A stretch of 64,000 bases of DNA from Pristionchus mayeri (lineage: Eukaryota > Nematoda > Chromadorea > Rhabditida > Neodiplogasteridae). Shown in pieces: positions 50,230 through 62,200 of this stretch. The translations under genes and the position numbers were made by a program. The notes below the pieces were generated by a model. It had not been told where the DNA came from. It saw nothing but the letters and a program-made list of their open reading frames with translations, and did no database searches. Every line of letters starts with the position of its first letter. Position 1 is the stretch's first letter. The DNA lies in NCBI GenBank assembly GCA_036245805.1, contig BTRK01000006.1:27966901-28030900 (forward strand), in the 5' to 3' direction.

Positions 50230-53200
50230 TTACTTCTTGAACATTCTTCCGAACAATCCCTTTTTCTTCTCTGGAGTTCCTTCTGACGGGTTCACATTTC
50301 TTTTCTCCGCGAGTGGTCCCTAAAAAATGAGTAATTGTTAGTGTCAATAATTCGGCACTAACACTCATTAAATGCGCTCTTATTCTTCAGATAGCGGACA
50401 ACTACAATTGCGCAGCTCTTCGTAACTCAGTGGGGAGTAGGTCGAGGTGATCTCATTCAGATCGTGATCACATCCTTTATCATATCAATTGGTTAATCTT
50501 GGCTCTCTTAACCCTCGACTATATACGGCAATAGTTTCGCTAAAACTCATCCTATCTTAACCACGGCATGTTTTTTTTCCAACACCCCGTTTAGAGAAAA
50601 GGTCCCTTTTAAAAACACTGAAACAGTTACACTACACGATTCCTTTTCCCCGGCTCATCCGACGGTTATCTCCGCATACCGTAGTATCAGGGTGCAATTG
50701 TGATTTCTACCGTATTTTTTTACCGTTTTTGAATTTTCTACAAAATTCAAGAAATCTACCGTAGTACATTTTGCACCTTTCAAATTTCTACAAAAGTACA
50801 GGGATACTAGCCGCACGGTGCAAAATACGGTAGTTTTGTTGTGCTTTGACCATTTAGAAAGTGGTTGTTGGAAAAAGTCATGCCGTGCTTAACGAGGATA
50901 GTACCGTTCGATTCCTTTTGACACACTCATCTCATTCAAGAAGTTAATTTTGATTTTTGACCCTTCGACGACATTCGTGCAAGAAAATAAGAAACTATTC
51001 CAGCCCAATTATTTGGCTTCTTAGAATTAGATAGCATTGGGTCAAAAGCTAGATCTTCGTTATTCATTATTCACCTGATTACTACAGAATGAATATAAAA
51101 AGATGGCTTCTTGCCCAACTGTCGTTAAAGGGTAAAATATCAAAAAATCAAACAAGTGATATGATGATCAGTGATGTGCCCCCTTGCGCATTGTTGTCAT
51201 AAGGGGGCTCCTTTTTTCCTGAGCTCTTAGCTGTTAACAAAAAATGTATGACCGAGTAATGTTTTTTGTCATAAAAATAACGCATCTCTACAATCAAATG
51301 AGCTACGCAATTTTTTCTTACAGCGTTTCAAAAATAGGAGGTTCCAAAAGTCCCATCACCCTTGTTGTACCTACGTAGAAAGGATAATTTACTGTACATG
51401 ATCGAATATATAAATAAGGAAAATAGAACAGGTACGGAGAAAGAACTGAGAGAGAACTACTGAAAGTAGAAAGTGCAAACAGATCAATCAAATTACGGTT
51501 ATTCCTGCAAATTGCATCACAGCTAGAAAAAAAGCGACGAGAGAAGAGGAGACTGACATCGGGTGTATCTTCAGCCTCCCTCACAATGGCAGCCAATGTC
51601 TCTTCATCCAATTCCTCTTCAGATGACAAGCTCCGTTCCTGCCAAAAAGTGAATGTGATACACTAACAAGAAAGAGCAAGTACAAATATTTAAAAGAAAA
51701 TATATCGGGCACAGCTAAAACTCGTAGGCATGGCAACTGGACAACGGCATTTGGGCAACAGCTTATAATTCGCTTCAAACATGAAATATTGCTCAGAAAA
51801 AAGTTCCTGGTCCTTCTCGAGTTTGCATGTCTCCGATCATTTTAAATAAATTGTTCACTAATGGCTTTCCTGTCGTGTTCAGTTTTAACATAGCTCATTA
51901 GATAGCCCTTGAAGATCTGCTTCGAATGAAGTTTAATAACAATAAGTTCTTGAGCCAATTTGAGGCGAGCTATATCGATTTGCACTGAGCAGTTGCCCAA
52001 CTGTGACCCTCCCTAAGACTCCGTCTTACTTTGCTTCTCTTTCCATTTTCCTTCTGCCAGAATGCAGCCAGTTCTTCATTGACCTTGGCGACATCGAGTG
52101 ATAATTGAGTCGCTGCAAGGAAATCCAAATAAAGGAGGAGTAGATCCCTTCAACAGAGCTGAGCGAATTGGCATAACTCGCGTCAGCCTGATTCTGGAGG
52201 GAAAGGAATCATTAGAAAGAATTAAAGTGATCGGAGAGACCCGAAGTGAGGCGAGATTTGTAGTGCACACTATAGAAAACCAGCGAAAATTGGTTTAATG
52301 AATATGTCAATCGGGGATCCGAGATAGGAGTTGTTGTCGAAATGCCCCCCCCCCCCCCCCCGAAATATCGTATTTTGTTATTGAAGTGTAAATGCACGGA
52401 CCGAGTTTATTGGCCTCTCCCATCTGCCTGGTTACATCATCTTCCCTGCCCTCCTCGCCCTTCTCTCTCTTCAGTCTTCCCTCAGCCTCTTCAACTCTAC
52501 TTCTCGCTTCTGTCATCACTCGATCGATATCCGCCAACTCCTGTAAAACGATGTATTTAACAAATATATCACTGGAAAATAATAGATCAAGTACAACCTA
52601 ACTTATGTCTATTAGGCAATGTCAAAGGGGGGGGAAGCTCATTTGCGTGGCAGAGGTTATCCTATTTATTCTCAAAATATTGAGAGTCCAGTTGGAATTC
52701 CTAGTTTTTTTTCGAACCTGCGAAAGGTATAAGATCGAAATCTACAGAATAGGCTTGATTGATCAAGTTGCACGGTAAGAGTTTAAATACGTTTCTGTGC
52801 AAATACCATCTCACTAGAAAGAACTGTCGATTTCAACACAATTTTAATCGTCTTTTACTACATTCAAGCCGACAACTACGAAGGTTGCGAGCAAGCCTGG
52901 GGAAATCGAAGAATTTCCATCTGTTTCACCATACTATTAATAAGTTATCATCGCCCTTTTCAAACTTTCGATGAAATTCACCAAGTGTGAACGAGAACGA
53001 TCAAAGGTTAATTATCTCGATCCGAGAATAGCCATAAACACTTCCCCCTCTTTGACATGCCGAGTGCTGGAGATGAGTAGAGCAGTTATAACAACTGAGA
53101 CCTGTGCTGATCGTAGAGGGAATACCTCTTTAGTAGCTTCGCTCAACTCAGACATTCTAGATGAAACAGAAGGAGCCATTGAGAGACGAATCTGGAGGTG

Positions 53201-56200
53201 ATATGTTACTATGTTAAGAAATATCGTAAGGCTTGTCTGCCTGTCACTCTTAAAAGAAAATTCGCTCCAAACTTGCTCAGCAGCTTTATTAGCACGTTTG
53301 CTATGAACTGAAGTAATTTAATTGAGATTTTTTCCGCGCGAGTAGAGAATATCACGCTTGTTCCGAGAGAATAGAGATATTTTCCGAAAGGAAAATTTAA
53401 GAGCCTCTTTCGCCCACAGGACCACTCGACTTCTCAATAAATTACACTTGATATGTGACCCTTGTCGACACTGTAAAGCTCCATTTGTTAAATTCCCCTA
53501 ATCTACTGCATATCCTTGGCATTGAAATTAGAACTCTTTAGCGCCCTTCCCACCTCCCTCCACTCCCCACCATCTTCTCTTCAATCGGAAGTGATCATCT
53601 CCTCCTCCTCTCCCCATACCCCCCCCCCCCCCGTTCTCCCCTAACCTTCTTGTCTTGTCTTCTCTATTCTCTCTATTCCTTCTCATTCTCGCACATTTCT
53701 GCATCTGATGAAGCACCTATGTGGTGTACGATAAATAAAATAAATAAATAAATATTTTCATTACTTATTTATTTATTATTTATTATTACTTGGGAATTGA
53801 GACAAAATGTAGAAAATGGATTGCACCGATTTTGGGCAACCCCTATTCAATCACCCAAAGAAGTGTTTCTTGCAGATCACAACAGTTCGGCGGCGCGGAT
53901 TTGTGGAGCTTGGATTGTGTATAAATTATGCACAGTTAGTTTGAACACAAACCAAGACTCGGGTGAGTTAAAAAATCATGTGGAACACACACGGAATGTG
54001 CTCGCGGTATATAACAATATTGAGGTAAGCAATCATCAATTGGTATTCATAGTAAGGTTTCTCTATCCAATGCCCCAAACAATAGGTGTCGTTCTCAACA
54101 TCAAATTTGTTGCGAGTCAGTACTGTATAATCCTTAATACACAACATGGCGAAGAAGGTTGCGGCCGAAGGGAGCTATTTACCCATGACTCTCTAACACT
54201 CTCTTACTCACATCCTCATTCTCCGTTCCTTCCTCCTTCTTCCCTTCATCTCTCCTTTCTATCAATCGATTCGCTCTTTCCTCTAGAAGTCGATCGGGGT
54301 CATTCTGCTCTTCGAGACTGCAATATTTTATAAAGTTGCAATAATAAAAAAAGCACTTCGACAATAAATAATCACAAGTGACTGCCAAGGAACAACTCCT
54401 AGGAGACCCCATTTTTCGAGTGTCCGGCTAGGATAGACGATGAACGACGCAATCATTGCGGGTCGGCAACGCCCGAATAGCCAACACAATTAACGCCAAG
54501 ATGACCTTAGTTAAGTTGTAATTTCGGAAAACTATGAAAATTTTCGAAGAAGATTTTTAATATTTTAATGAACTAGGTATTTAGCTCGGGAATAAAATCA
54601 TATGATTTTTATAATGTCCATCTAATGGGCATCTTTGAGTACAACGAAAATCCCCACACTCACGGGCATTGGATTGTGGGAATAGGATAAATGAATAGTG
54701 AATACTAACATGGCCATACTCCTCGCTTCCTCCATTAACTTGTCCACTGTATCTCCTGTCGGCTCACTCCCTTTCTTCTCCAAGTACAATCTTGGATTCC
54801 TAACTAACTCCACATCGACTCCTCTTAGGGCAGCTAGTCTTTCCTCGAGGGAAGAAAGAGACGGCGCAGGCACTGGCACAGACTACCATCACCAATGTCC
54901 CCCCCCCCCCCCACTGATGAATGCACGATAGCAACTGACCATCAACATCATCTCTTAGTTTCTTGGCTCTTTCCTCCATCTCAGCCATTTCATGAGTAGG
55001 GGCAAGTGGAGAGACATGGGAGACTGAGGGATGAGCAGTAGATGAAGGAGAAGCAGACGAAGAAGGAATCTGCACACTTCATAGGTGATATATATATCAC
55101 CCGATTCCACTCCATCAAGGAACTCCCACTCACTTTAATCCCCTTGACGAGAGATCTCGGTTGTGCTACTCCTTTACCGTACTCTGATCGCATGGATGGT
55201 GGAGGGAGATCACTCTCATTCCACCATGGTCGAGTCAGATTGGAGGGGTAGATGGATGATGAAGAAGGAATTGGATGAGGAGAGTAAGGAGGAGGAGGAG
55301 GAGGAAGAGGGGGGAGAGGATGAGTGGATGGATGGGGAGAGGGAATTGGACGGGAATGGAAGTAGGAAGTGGATTGAGAGGAGACCGAAGAAGGGACTGA
55401 CGGGTACAGAGGAGTGCTACTCATCTGCAATTCAAATTCCATTCCCATCGGATCAGAGAGCGAGGGAGTTGTACTCACTGAATAGGAGTAGTTCTTCATC
55501 TGCTTCTCCTTCTCCTCCCTCTCGATCCTCTCAAAGCACGACTGGCAGACTGCAAGGAGAATAGTCTCATCGCTTTTCCTCCATTCTTTCGAATATCTTT
55601 TCAGGCATTGCCCGGGTCCCACCCTTATATATCGCAGCTCACGAGGGAATTGAGCGAGATATACAGTACCGGACAAAAGTTTCGCAACAAATTTGTCAGT
55701 GTCATAACTTCGTTCAAAATTGAGCTAGAGATTTATGGTTGGAAGTATTCGAGAGGTAAATATCAGGAGAAAATAGTCATATGGTATATGGTCTGAAACA
55801 CATTTATCGCGGGTTTCTGAATTTAATTTTCTGCATCACAATTTTCATGTATTTTTTGAAACTCAGCCGAAGGTCGATGTTATATCGCACGAACTGTGAT
55901 GAAAGTATAACCATTGATGTTTAGAATCCACTATCTGGCTTGCTCGTTGCACATCGGAAAGAGCTAATATATCGATATTCCGAGACATCCGAGATGTGTT
56001 ATCTTCGCTCCCAGTTGAGTGATAGGGCCCCTATTTTGCAGCTACTATACACTTGTAATGTAGAAACATTTTACCAAGATTGATAGTGATCAGACAACAA
56101 ATTGCAAAAATCGAAAAAACGCGTGGAAACAACCTTTAACGCTATCGAGAAAATCCGATTTCTTGCAGCTTATGTATATATATATATTTATGCTATTTCT

Positions 56201-59200
56201 GTCGAAATAACGTTACAAAATTGAAATAGAATAGGCAATTAATGACGGTTAAAATGACGAGTGAATAATGGTACAATAGGGTATGGGGATCTACTCAGGG
56301 TAACTGGTTTGATTCTCGGAATTTACTAAAAGCCTTGCCGCTCTTGGAAAGAAACTATTGTGTCTGTAGTTGTGGTTCGATCCAGGATTATTGAAGTTCA
56401 TTCCGTTTCGAGTGTAGTAAATTTTGAAATAATGTGGTTTTCGGTTGGAAATACTATATTTGCCTCGGATGAGATTTGTGGCTACTCTCTTATCAATCGC
56501 TATTCTACGCTTCTCTAGGGACTCAATGCCTAGTCTCTTGTTGCGATCGAGAGCAGTGGGCATGTTTTCCCAAGTATGATTAAAACAGCGCATAAATAAC
56601 CGTCGTGTGAAATAGTTTTGTACCCTTTCGAGTTCCTTTTTATCCTTGTTTTGGTAAGGGTTGAAGACGGGTGAAGCGCTTTCTAAAATTGGTCTAATGT
56701 ACATTGAGTACGTTTTGACGAGTACTTCTATATTTTTGGTTCGTAAGGCTCTGAGGATAGTGTGACTAGTAGTTTTGGCTTTAATGGATACGGAAGTGCA
56801 ATGATCGGAAAATGAGAGGTTTTTCTGGATAACAAAACCGAGGTCTTTCACTTTTTCTTTTTGTTCCAGAGTTGTGGTTCCTATAGTATATGTTCGCTTT
56901 GTATTTGCTCTGCCTAGGTGCAATGAGTTACACTTATGCGCAGCAAGAGGGAGTTGCCACTCTTCAGACCAGTTTACGATAGTGTCAATCGCAGCCTGTA
57001 GAGGGGCGGGTGAATTCCCCTTCCTAAAGGACCGATATATTTTTATGTCATCGGCATACATTCTTGCAACGACGCCATGATTTTGTACTAGAGTAGGGAT
57101 TTCTGAGGTGTAAATAAGGAAGAGCAAGGGGCCTAGGACTGAGTCCTGTGGGACGCCGCTAGTTACAGGCATTGAGGTAGAAAGCGCATCTTTTACTCTC
57201 ACTTGGAATGATCTATCTGTGAGGTATCCTGCTATCCACTTGATTGTATTTTCGGAGAGACCTCTATTGCTAAGCTTGGGTTTTAGCTTGGGATGGGATA
57301 CTCTATCAAAAGCTTTTGCAAAATCAAAGTAGATAACGTCAACAGGTTTCCCATCACTAATCGAGGATGTCCAGTGTTCGAGGACTTCGAGCATTTGGAG
57401 CTCACGCGATCGTTTCTTGCGGAATCCGTATTGCTCATCGGGGAAAATGTTTAATTGTTCGCAATGGTTGATAATAGATTTGCACAAAATGCGCTCGAAA
57501 ACTCGGCAAAAGAAAGATGTAATAGAGATGGGCCTGTAGTTTAGGGGATTGGAAAAAGGGGGCGATTTCTTAACAGGAGTTACTATGGAATGCCTCCAAT
57601 GGGAGGGGACCGTACCAGATTGGTAGGAGATCCTAAGAATGATTTTTTTTTGTAGAATCTATTAATGAATAAGTATGCGAAATGGCAGTGTGACGATTTG
57701 TCTAGCACATTTTACAGCCCAATAACCACAGAGAGTCAGATAGTCATGAGCCTTCAAACACGGTACAAGGTAAAATTGAATCGTATTCAAATCTCATAAA
57801 ACGAGCTTATTAGCTTTGCAAATGTACATATCTAGGATATCGGGAGAGTTTCTTTAAAATTGGCTACAATTTAATGAGAAATGTACATATCTAGGATTTC
57901 TCATTAAATTGTAGCCAATTTTAAAGAAACTCTCCCGATATGCTAAGTTGATTTTCGCTACAGAACATTTCTGACGACTTTGGCCGTTCTGACTCTCTGT
58001 GGTTATTGAGCTGTAAAATGTGCTGGACAAATCGTCACATTTTGCCATTTCGCACACTTATTCATTAATAGATTCTACATAAAGGTGCAAGAAATTGGAT
58101 TTTCTCGATAGCGTTGAAGGTTGTTTCCACGTGTATGAAAATGCATGTCCATTTTTTTCGATTTTTGCAATTTGTTGTCTGATCACTAACAAACTTGGTA
58201 AAATGTTTCTACATTACTAGTGTATAGTAGCTGCGAAATAGGGGCCCTATCACTCAACTGGGAGCGAAGATATAGCCGTTCAAACACATCTCGGATGTCC
58301 CAGAATATCGATATATTAGCTCTTTCCGATGTGCAACGAGCAAGCCAGATAGTGGATTCTAAACATCAATGGTTATACTTTCATCACAGTTCGTGCGATA
58401 TAACATCGACTTTCGGCTGAGTTTCAAAAAATACATGAAAATTGTGATGCAGAAAATTAAATTCAGAAACCCGCGATAAATGTGTTTCAGACCATATACC
58501 ATATGATTATTTTCTCCTGATATTTACCTCTCGAATGCTTCCAACCATAAGTCTCTAGCTCAATTTTGCACGAAGTTATGACAATGAAAAATTTGTTGCG
58601 AAACTTTTGTCCGGTACTGTACCGGGGAGTGGGATGAAAATCCCGAAAATAGGATACATTCTGTTTTGTCCACCAGATGTCACTCAATCACTCACACTCC
58701 CCAAAGTACTTTTGAGGCTCTCTACACCACTTGGAGCTTCAACTTTGAGTAAAAGACTTTTAGAGCGATTGTCTCGATTTTCGCGTATATAGATAGAATT
58801 ATCACGGATCTCCTGTAAAAATGCAGGAAAATGAGACTCCTTTGCGAAAGAAAAATATTTTTGATCACGGATTTTGCTGAAACCGGAAAGGCTGACCAAC
58901 GTGAGGACGGCGAACACGCATATCAACTTCATTTTTCAAAATTTACATGTTTTGACCTACCACTTTGGAAGGCTGTATCTCGGTCAATTTTTTGACCTAC
59001 AGTGCCCACTGTCGCAGATTTAAAATAGAGTAAGTAGTCTCATTTTCCATGAAGTTCTACCAAATTAGTTTTCACCCCGTATCTCGAAAACGGCCAACTT
59101 TGGCGTCTTGATCCCCTAAGTCATTCCTGGAGATCTGCTCTAGAGCTATCGATTAGTAGTCTTACTATGCAATTTTGCATAATCCGAACGTACGATACAT

Positions 59201-62200
59201 GCCGAAAAGTGTTTATTTCAAAAAATTGAACTAAGTTCATATTTTCCCTACTAAGTGGCGATATGATACTCCATGTGTTATGACCAACGAACTATGTACG
59301 TACCCTAATTCTTGGGTAGGGAATCCGAATCAAACATAAAAATCGTGTAGTTCGCCTCGGAAAAGATAGTTTCAACTCAAAATATTTGTTTTTAGGGCAA
59401 AACATGATGAAGACGTAATTTCTGCACTTAGCATAAATGAACTTATTTGTAGATGATCTGAATACGTATCGATTGGACACCGTAGGTCAAAAATTGACCG
59501 AGATACAGCCTTCCAAAGTGGTAGGTAAAAACATGCAAATTTTGAAAAGGGAAGTGCGTGTTCGCCGTCCTCACTTTGGTCAGTCTTTCCGCTTTCAGCA
59601 AAATCAGTGACCGAAAATATTTTTTGTCGCGCCGGTTCCTGCATTATTACAGGAGATCCGTGTTATATATCAGGCCTATCACGAGACTCGGGACAACGAG
59701 TTGACATTGAAAATTAAAATATTTAATTTTTAGTGTTTTAGTACGGGTATGGTGTCTAGAAGATTTTCCTTGTTCGGTTTGGCGCAATTTCATCTTGCAG
59801 CTGCAGCAGGCGGCTACAAACTTTAGACATAGGTCATCGATTATTGGGGGTTTGGCCGATTAAAGTGGTGACATTTGCTCACAAAAGTGTTTCTATGATG
59901 AAATGAACGATTTTGGCGCACGTTGTTCATTTTTCACTTTTGCGACCGTTGCAGCAGGCGCGTGGTGGAACAGTTTTTAATTTCTAAGCTGAACGTACAT
60001 TTTTTGCTTCTCTCCAAACTTTCCCAGTTTGTAGAGCTTGAAATTCTGCGCATACCAGATTTTTTGTCGATTTTATCTCTGTGGTCTTGGTACATTCCCA
60101 AGCCGGCGAAACCCTCATAACGGGCTGCACGGTTCACCTGCAGTGGATCTGAGTTCGCCAAGTCGCAAGTTCGAACCCCGGCCAGAGCTGCAGGTGAACC
60201 GTGCAGCCCGTTATGAGGGTTTCTCCGGCTTGGGAATGTACCAAGACCACAGAGATAAAATCGACAAAAAATCTGATATGCGCAGAATTTCAAGCTCTAC
60301 AAACTGGCAAAGTTTGGAGAGAAGCAAAAAATGTACGTTCAACTTAGAAATTAAAAACTGGTCCACCACGCGTCTGCTGCAACGGTCGCAAAAGTGAAAA
60401 ATGAACAATGTGCGTCAAAATCGTTCATTTGATCATAGAAACACTTTTGTGAGCAAATGTCACCACTTTAATCGGTTAAACCTTCAATAACCTACGACCT
60501 ACGTCTAAAGTTTGCAGCCGCCTGCTGCAGCTGCAGCACATGTAAAAAAACTGAAACTTCAGTTTTAGTCTAGTCTAGTCAAGTACTAAGAGGAAACATA
60601 ATTATCAAGATTTCCTAAAATTTGAGTGTCAACTGAAAATGCCGATTTGTCCCGATTCTCTCGTGAGAGGCCTGATATTTGGAAAAATCTGCCTCTATTT
60701 TAACATTCTGAGTCTGCTTTGCGATCTATGCTCGCGAATAACAAAAATTGTCCTCTAAATATGCTCTATTGATCTATGTAAGCCACTGGCAATGAGAGCA
60801 AATGATACATTTTCGTCTATTTTCAAACAATGCAATGAACAAACAGGAGCAACTCATATTATCCCAGTGCCCGCAGCTCATAAACAGATTTCGAATATAT
60901 GGCTTACTGAAAAATCAGACACTTTAATATAAGGGGGGTTGGCTACAACGATTGGCAAGTATAAACTCTTTCAACTCGTAAGCAACAGTTGAACGCAGAG
61001 ATCGAAAAGCCATGCTGCGCAAATAGCTTAAAATTTTTATTTTATTTATTTTTGAGAAAAAAGTGCCGCATTTTGATGATTCTAATTATTCTCGACGTCC
61101 TCTATCCAACGGTGTATCAATTTTTACCTTGCGCTCATCACCGGGTAAAATAAACGTACCCGCTAATCATAAAGTGAAAATCGGATTTCGAGACTGCGGT
61201 GGGTTTTTCTCAGCTGCGTCACGTTTTCCCAGAACGGGACCACGTTTGTATTTATTCATTCAATGGGGCCGATAATGTTATGAAGAAAGTTCGATGTGTT
61301 TGCTAATGGAGGGTACGTTTTTTGACATGTCGATATCTACATACTTTTCGATCTATGGTTGAACGAAATTCATCGGGGACTTTCCTAGCTCCGCGCCAGG
61401 CACCGCCCCCTTGGTCCCGCCCCCAGGGGGGGCGGGAGGGGTGGAACCAGGCTCCACCCCGAAAGGGATGGAGTCTGGCTCTCTCCAAAAATTTGCCGAG
61501 AGGTTTCCCCCTCGAACTTAGGAACGTGATGTTCCAAGGAGTGAGGAGAAGCGAGATAAGGTCAGCCGCGCGCGCTCTCTAGTCACGCCGGGTCAGAGAG
61601 CGCTGGGAGGAACGAGAGAGGGATAGAGGGGAGTGCTCTCCTCTCAGGCAGGGGAGGGAGGGGCGCGGGAAGAGGGAGGAGGAGGGACGAGGGGGCGCAA
61701 GGGGGAGGGGCGAGAGGCGGGTCAGAGATCGCGAAGGGAGGGAAGGGGGAGGAGCCTGGCGCGGAACTAGGAAAGTGCCATTCATCGGTTGCAAAGCGCT
61801 GAAAGTACCCGATATTGGTGAAATTTTAAAGATATCGGGTACTTTCGCAACAGATGAATTTAGTTCAACTGTTGCTTACGAGTTGAAAGAGCTTATACTT
61901 GCCAATCGTTGTAACCAACCCCCCTTATATGTTTTTGCACCCATATATTTTCCCCATCATTTGAACTTTATTTTCAAAAGAACGATCCCCTCTCATCCAG
62001 CTCTCATAGGAGAGCGAGATCATGAATCATCGCTTTCGCTACATTTTATTAGAAATAAATTTCAAATAACAAGAAAAATTAAAGGCTGCAAAATTTATAC
62101 CCGAGTGTCCATATTATTTCAACAAGGAATGCATTCGAAGGGTCTTGATCAAAATTGCATGTGCTTTGAAAATTTGAGTTGGTCCTTTATCTACATTTTA

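Larger units (their letters stand above)
55664..58619. mobile_element. Long-armed foldback element with Tc1/mariner-like ends, TA target
   Basis: The ends read TA-CAGTACCGGACAAAAGTTTC and its complement. The arms stay paired for about 510 bp (55664-56176 against 58078-58619) and resume at 57651-57745 against about 57974-58078. Near 57890 there is a palindromic centre around a duplicated gtacatatctaggat. TA flanks both ends (55662-55663 and 58620-58621), as in Tc1/mariner insertions. Removing the CR1-like insertion at 56177-57650 leaves an element of about 1.48 kb that is nearly all inverted repeat. No transposase is present, so it is non-autonomous. It lies in the 6.7-kb intron (55550-62245) of the ANCHR-like gene. 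Confidence 0.88.
60928..61930. mobile_element. Inverted-repeat element ending tataaggggggttgg
   Basis: About 75-bp terminal inverted repeats (60928-61002 against 61855-61930) share aaggggggttgg, caacgattggcaagtataa and tttcaactcgtaagcaacag. Flanks are TA/TATA-rich, so the exact duplication is ambiguous. A second element (61376-61779) is nested inside, so the original was about 0.6 kb. A 15-bp perfect hairpin lies at 61801-61846. No coding capacity. Intronic sequence at 61931-62245 that follows it shows nothing else. Confidence 0.75.

Noticed and set aside
52161..52200. Extra exon in the ANCHR-like gene starting after ctttccctccag
   Set aside because: It breaks the reading frame in the phase required by its neighbours. 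Joining 52402 directly to 52112 keeps phase and gives a continuous helical segment.
53797..54333. 178-codon plus-strand open frame
   Set aside because: It runs antisense across a well-supported exon of the ANCHR-like gene and has no recognisable domain or splice context.
55163..55564. 133-codon plus-strand acidic/serine-rich open frame
   Set aside because: It is the antisense shadow of the proline-rich exon of the ANCHR-like gene.
60144..60187. tRNA gene
   Set aside because: A B-box-like word is present, but the T-stem does not pair and no acceptor stem or A box can be placed.
59934..60408. Paired 119-codon and 65-codon open frames on both strands
   Set aside because: They are mirror images produced by the palindromic element; the same peptide appears on both strands, and no family is recognised.
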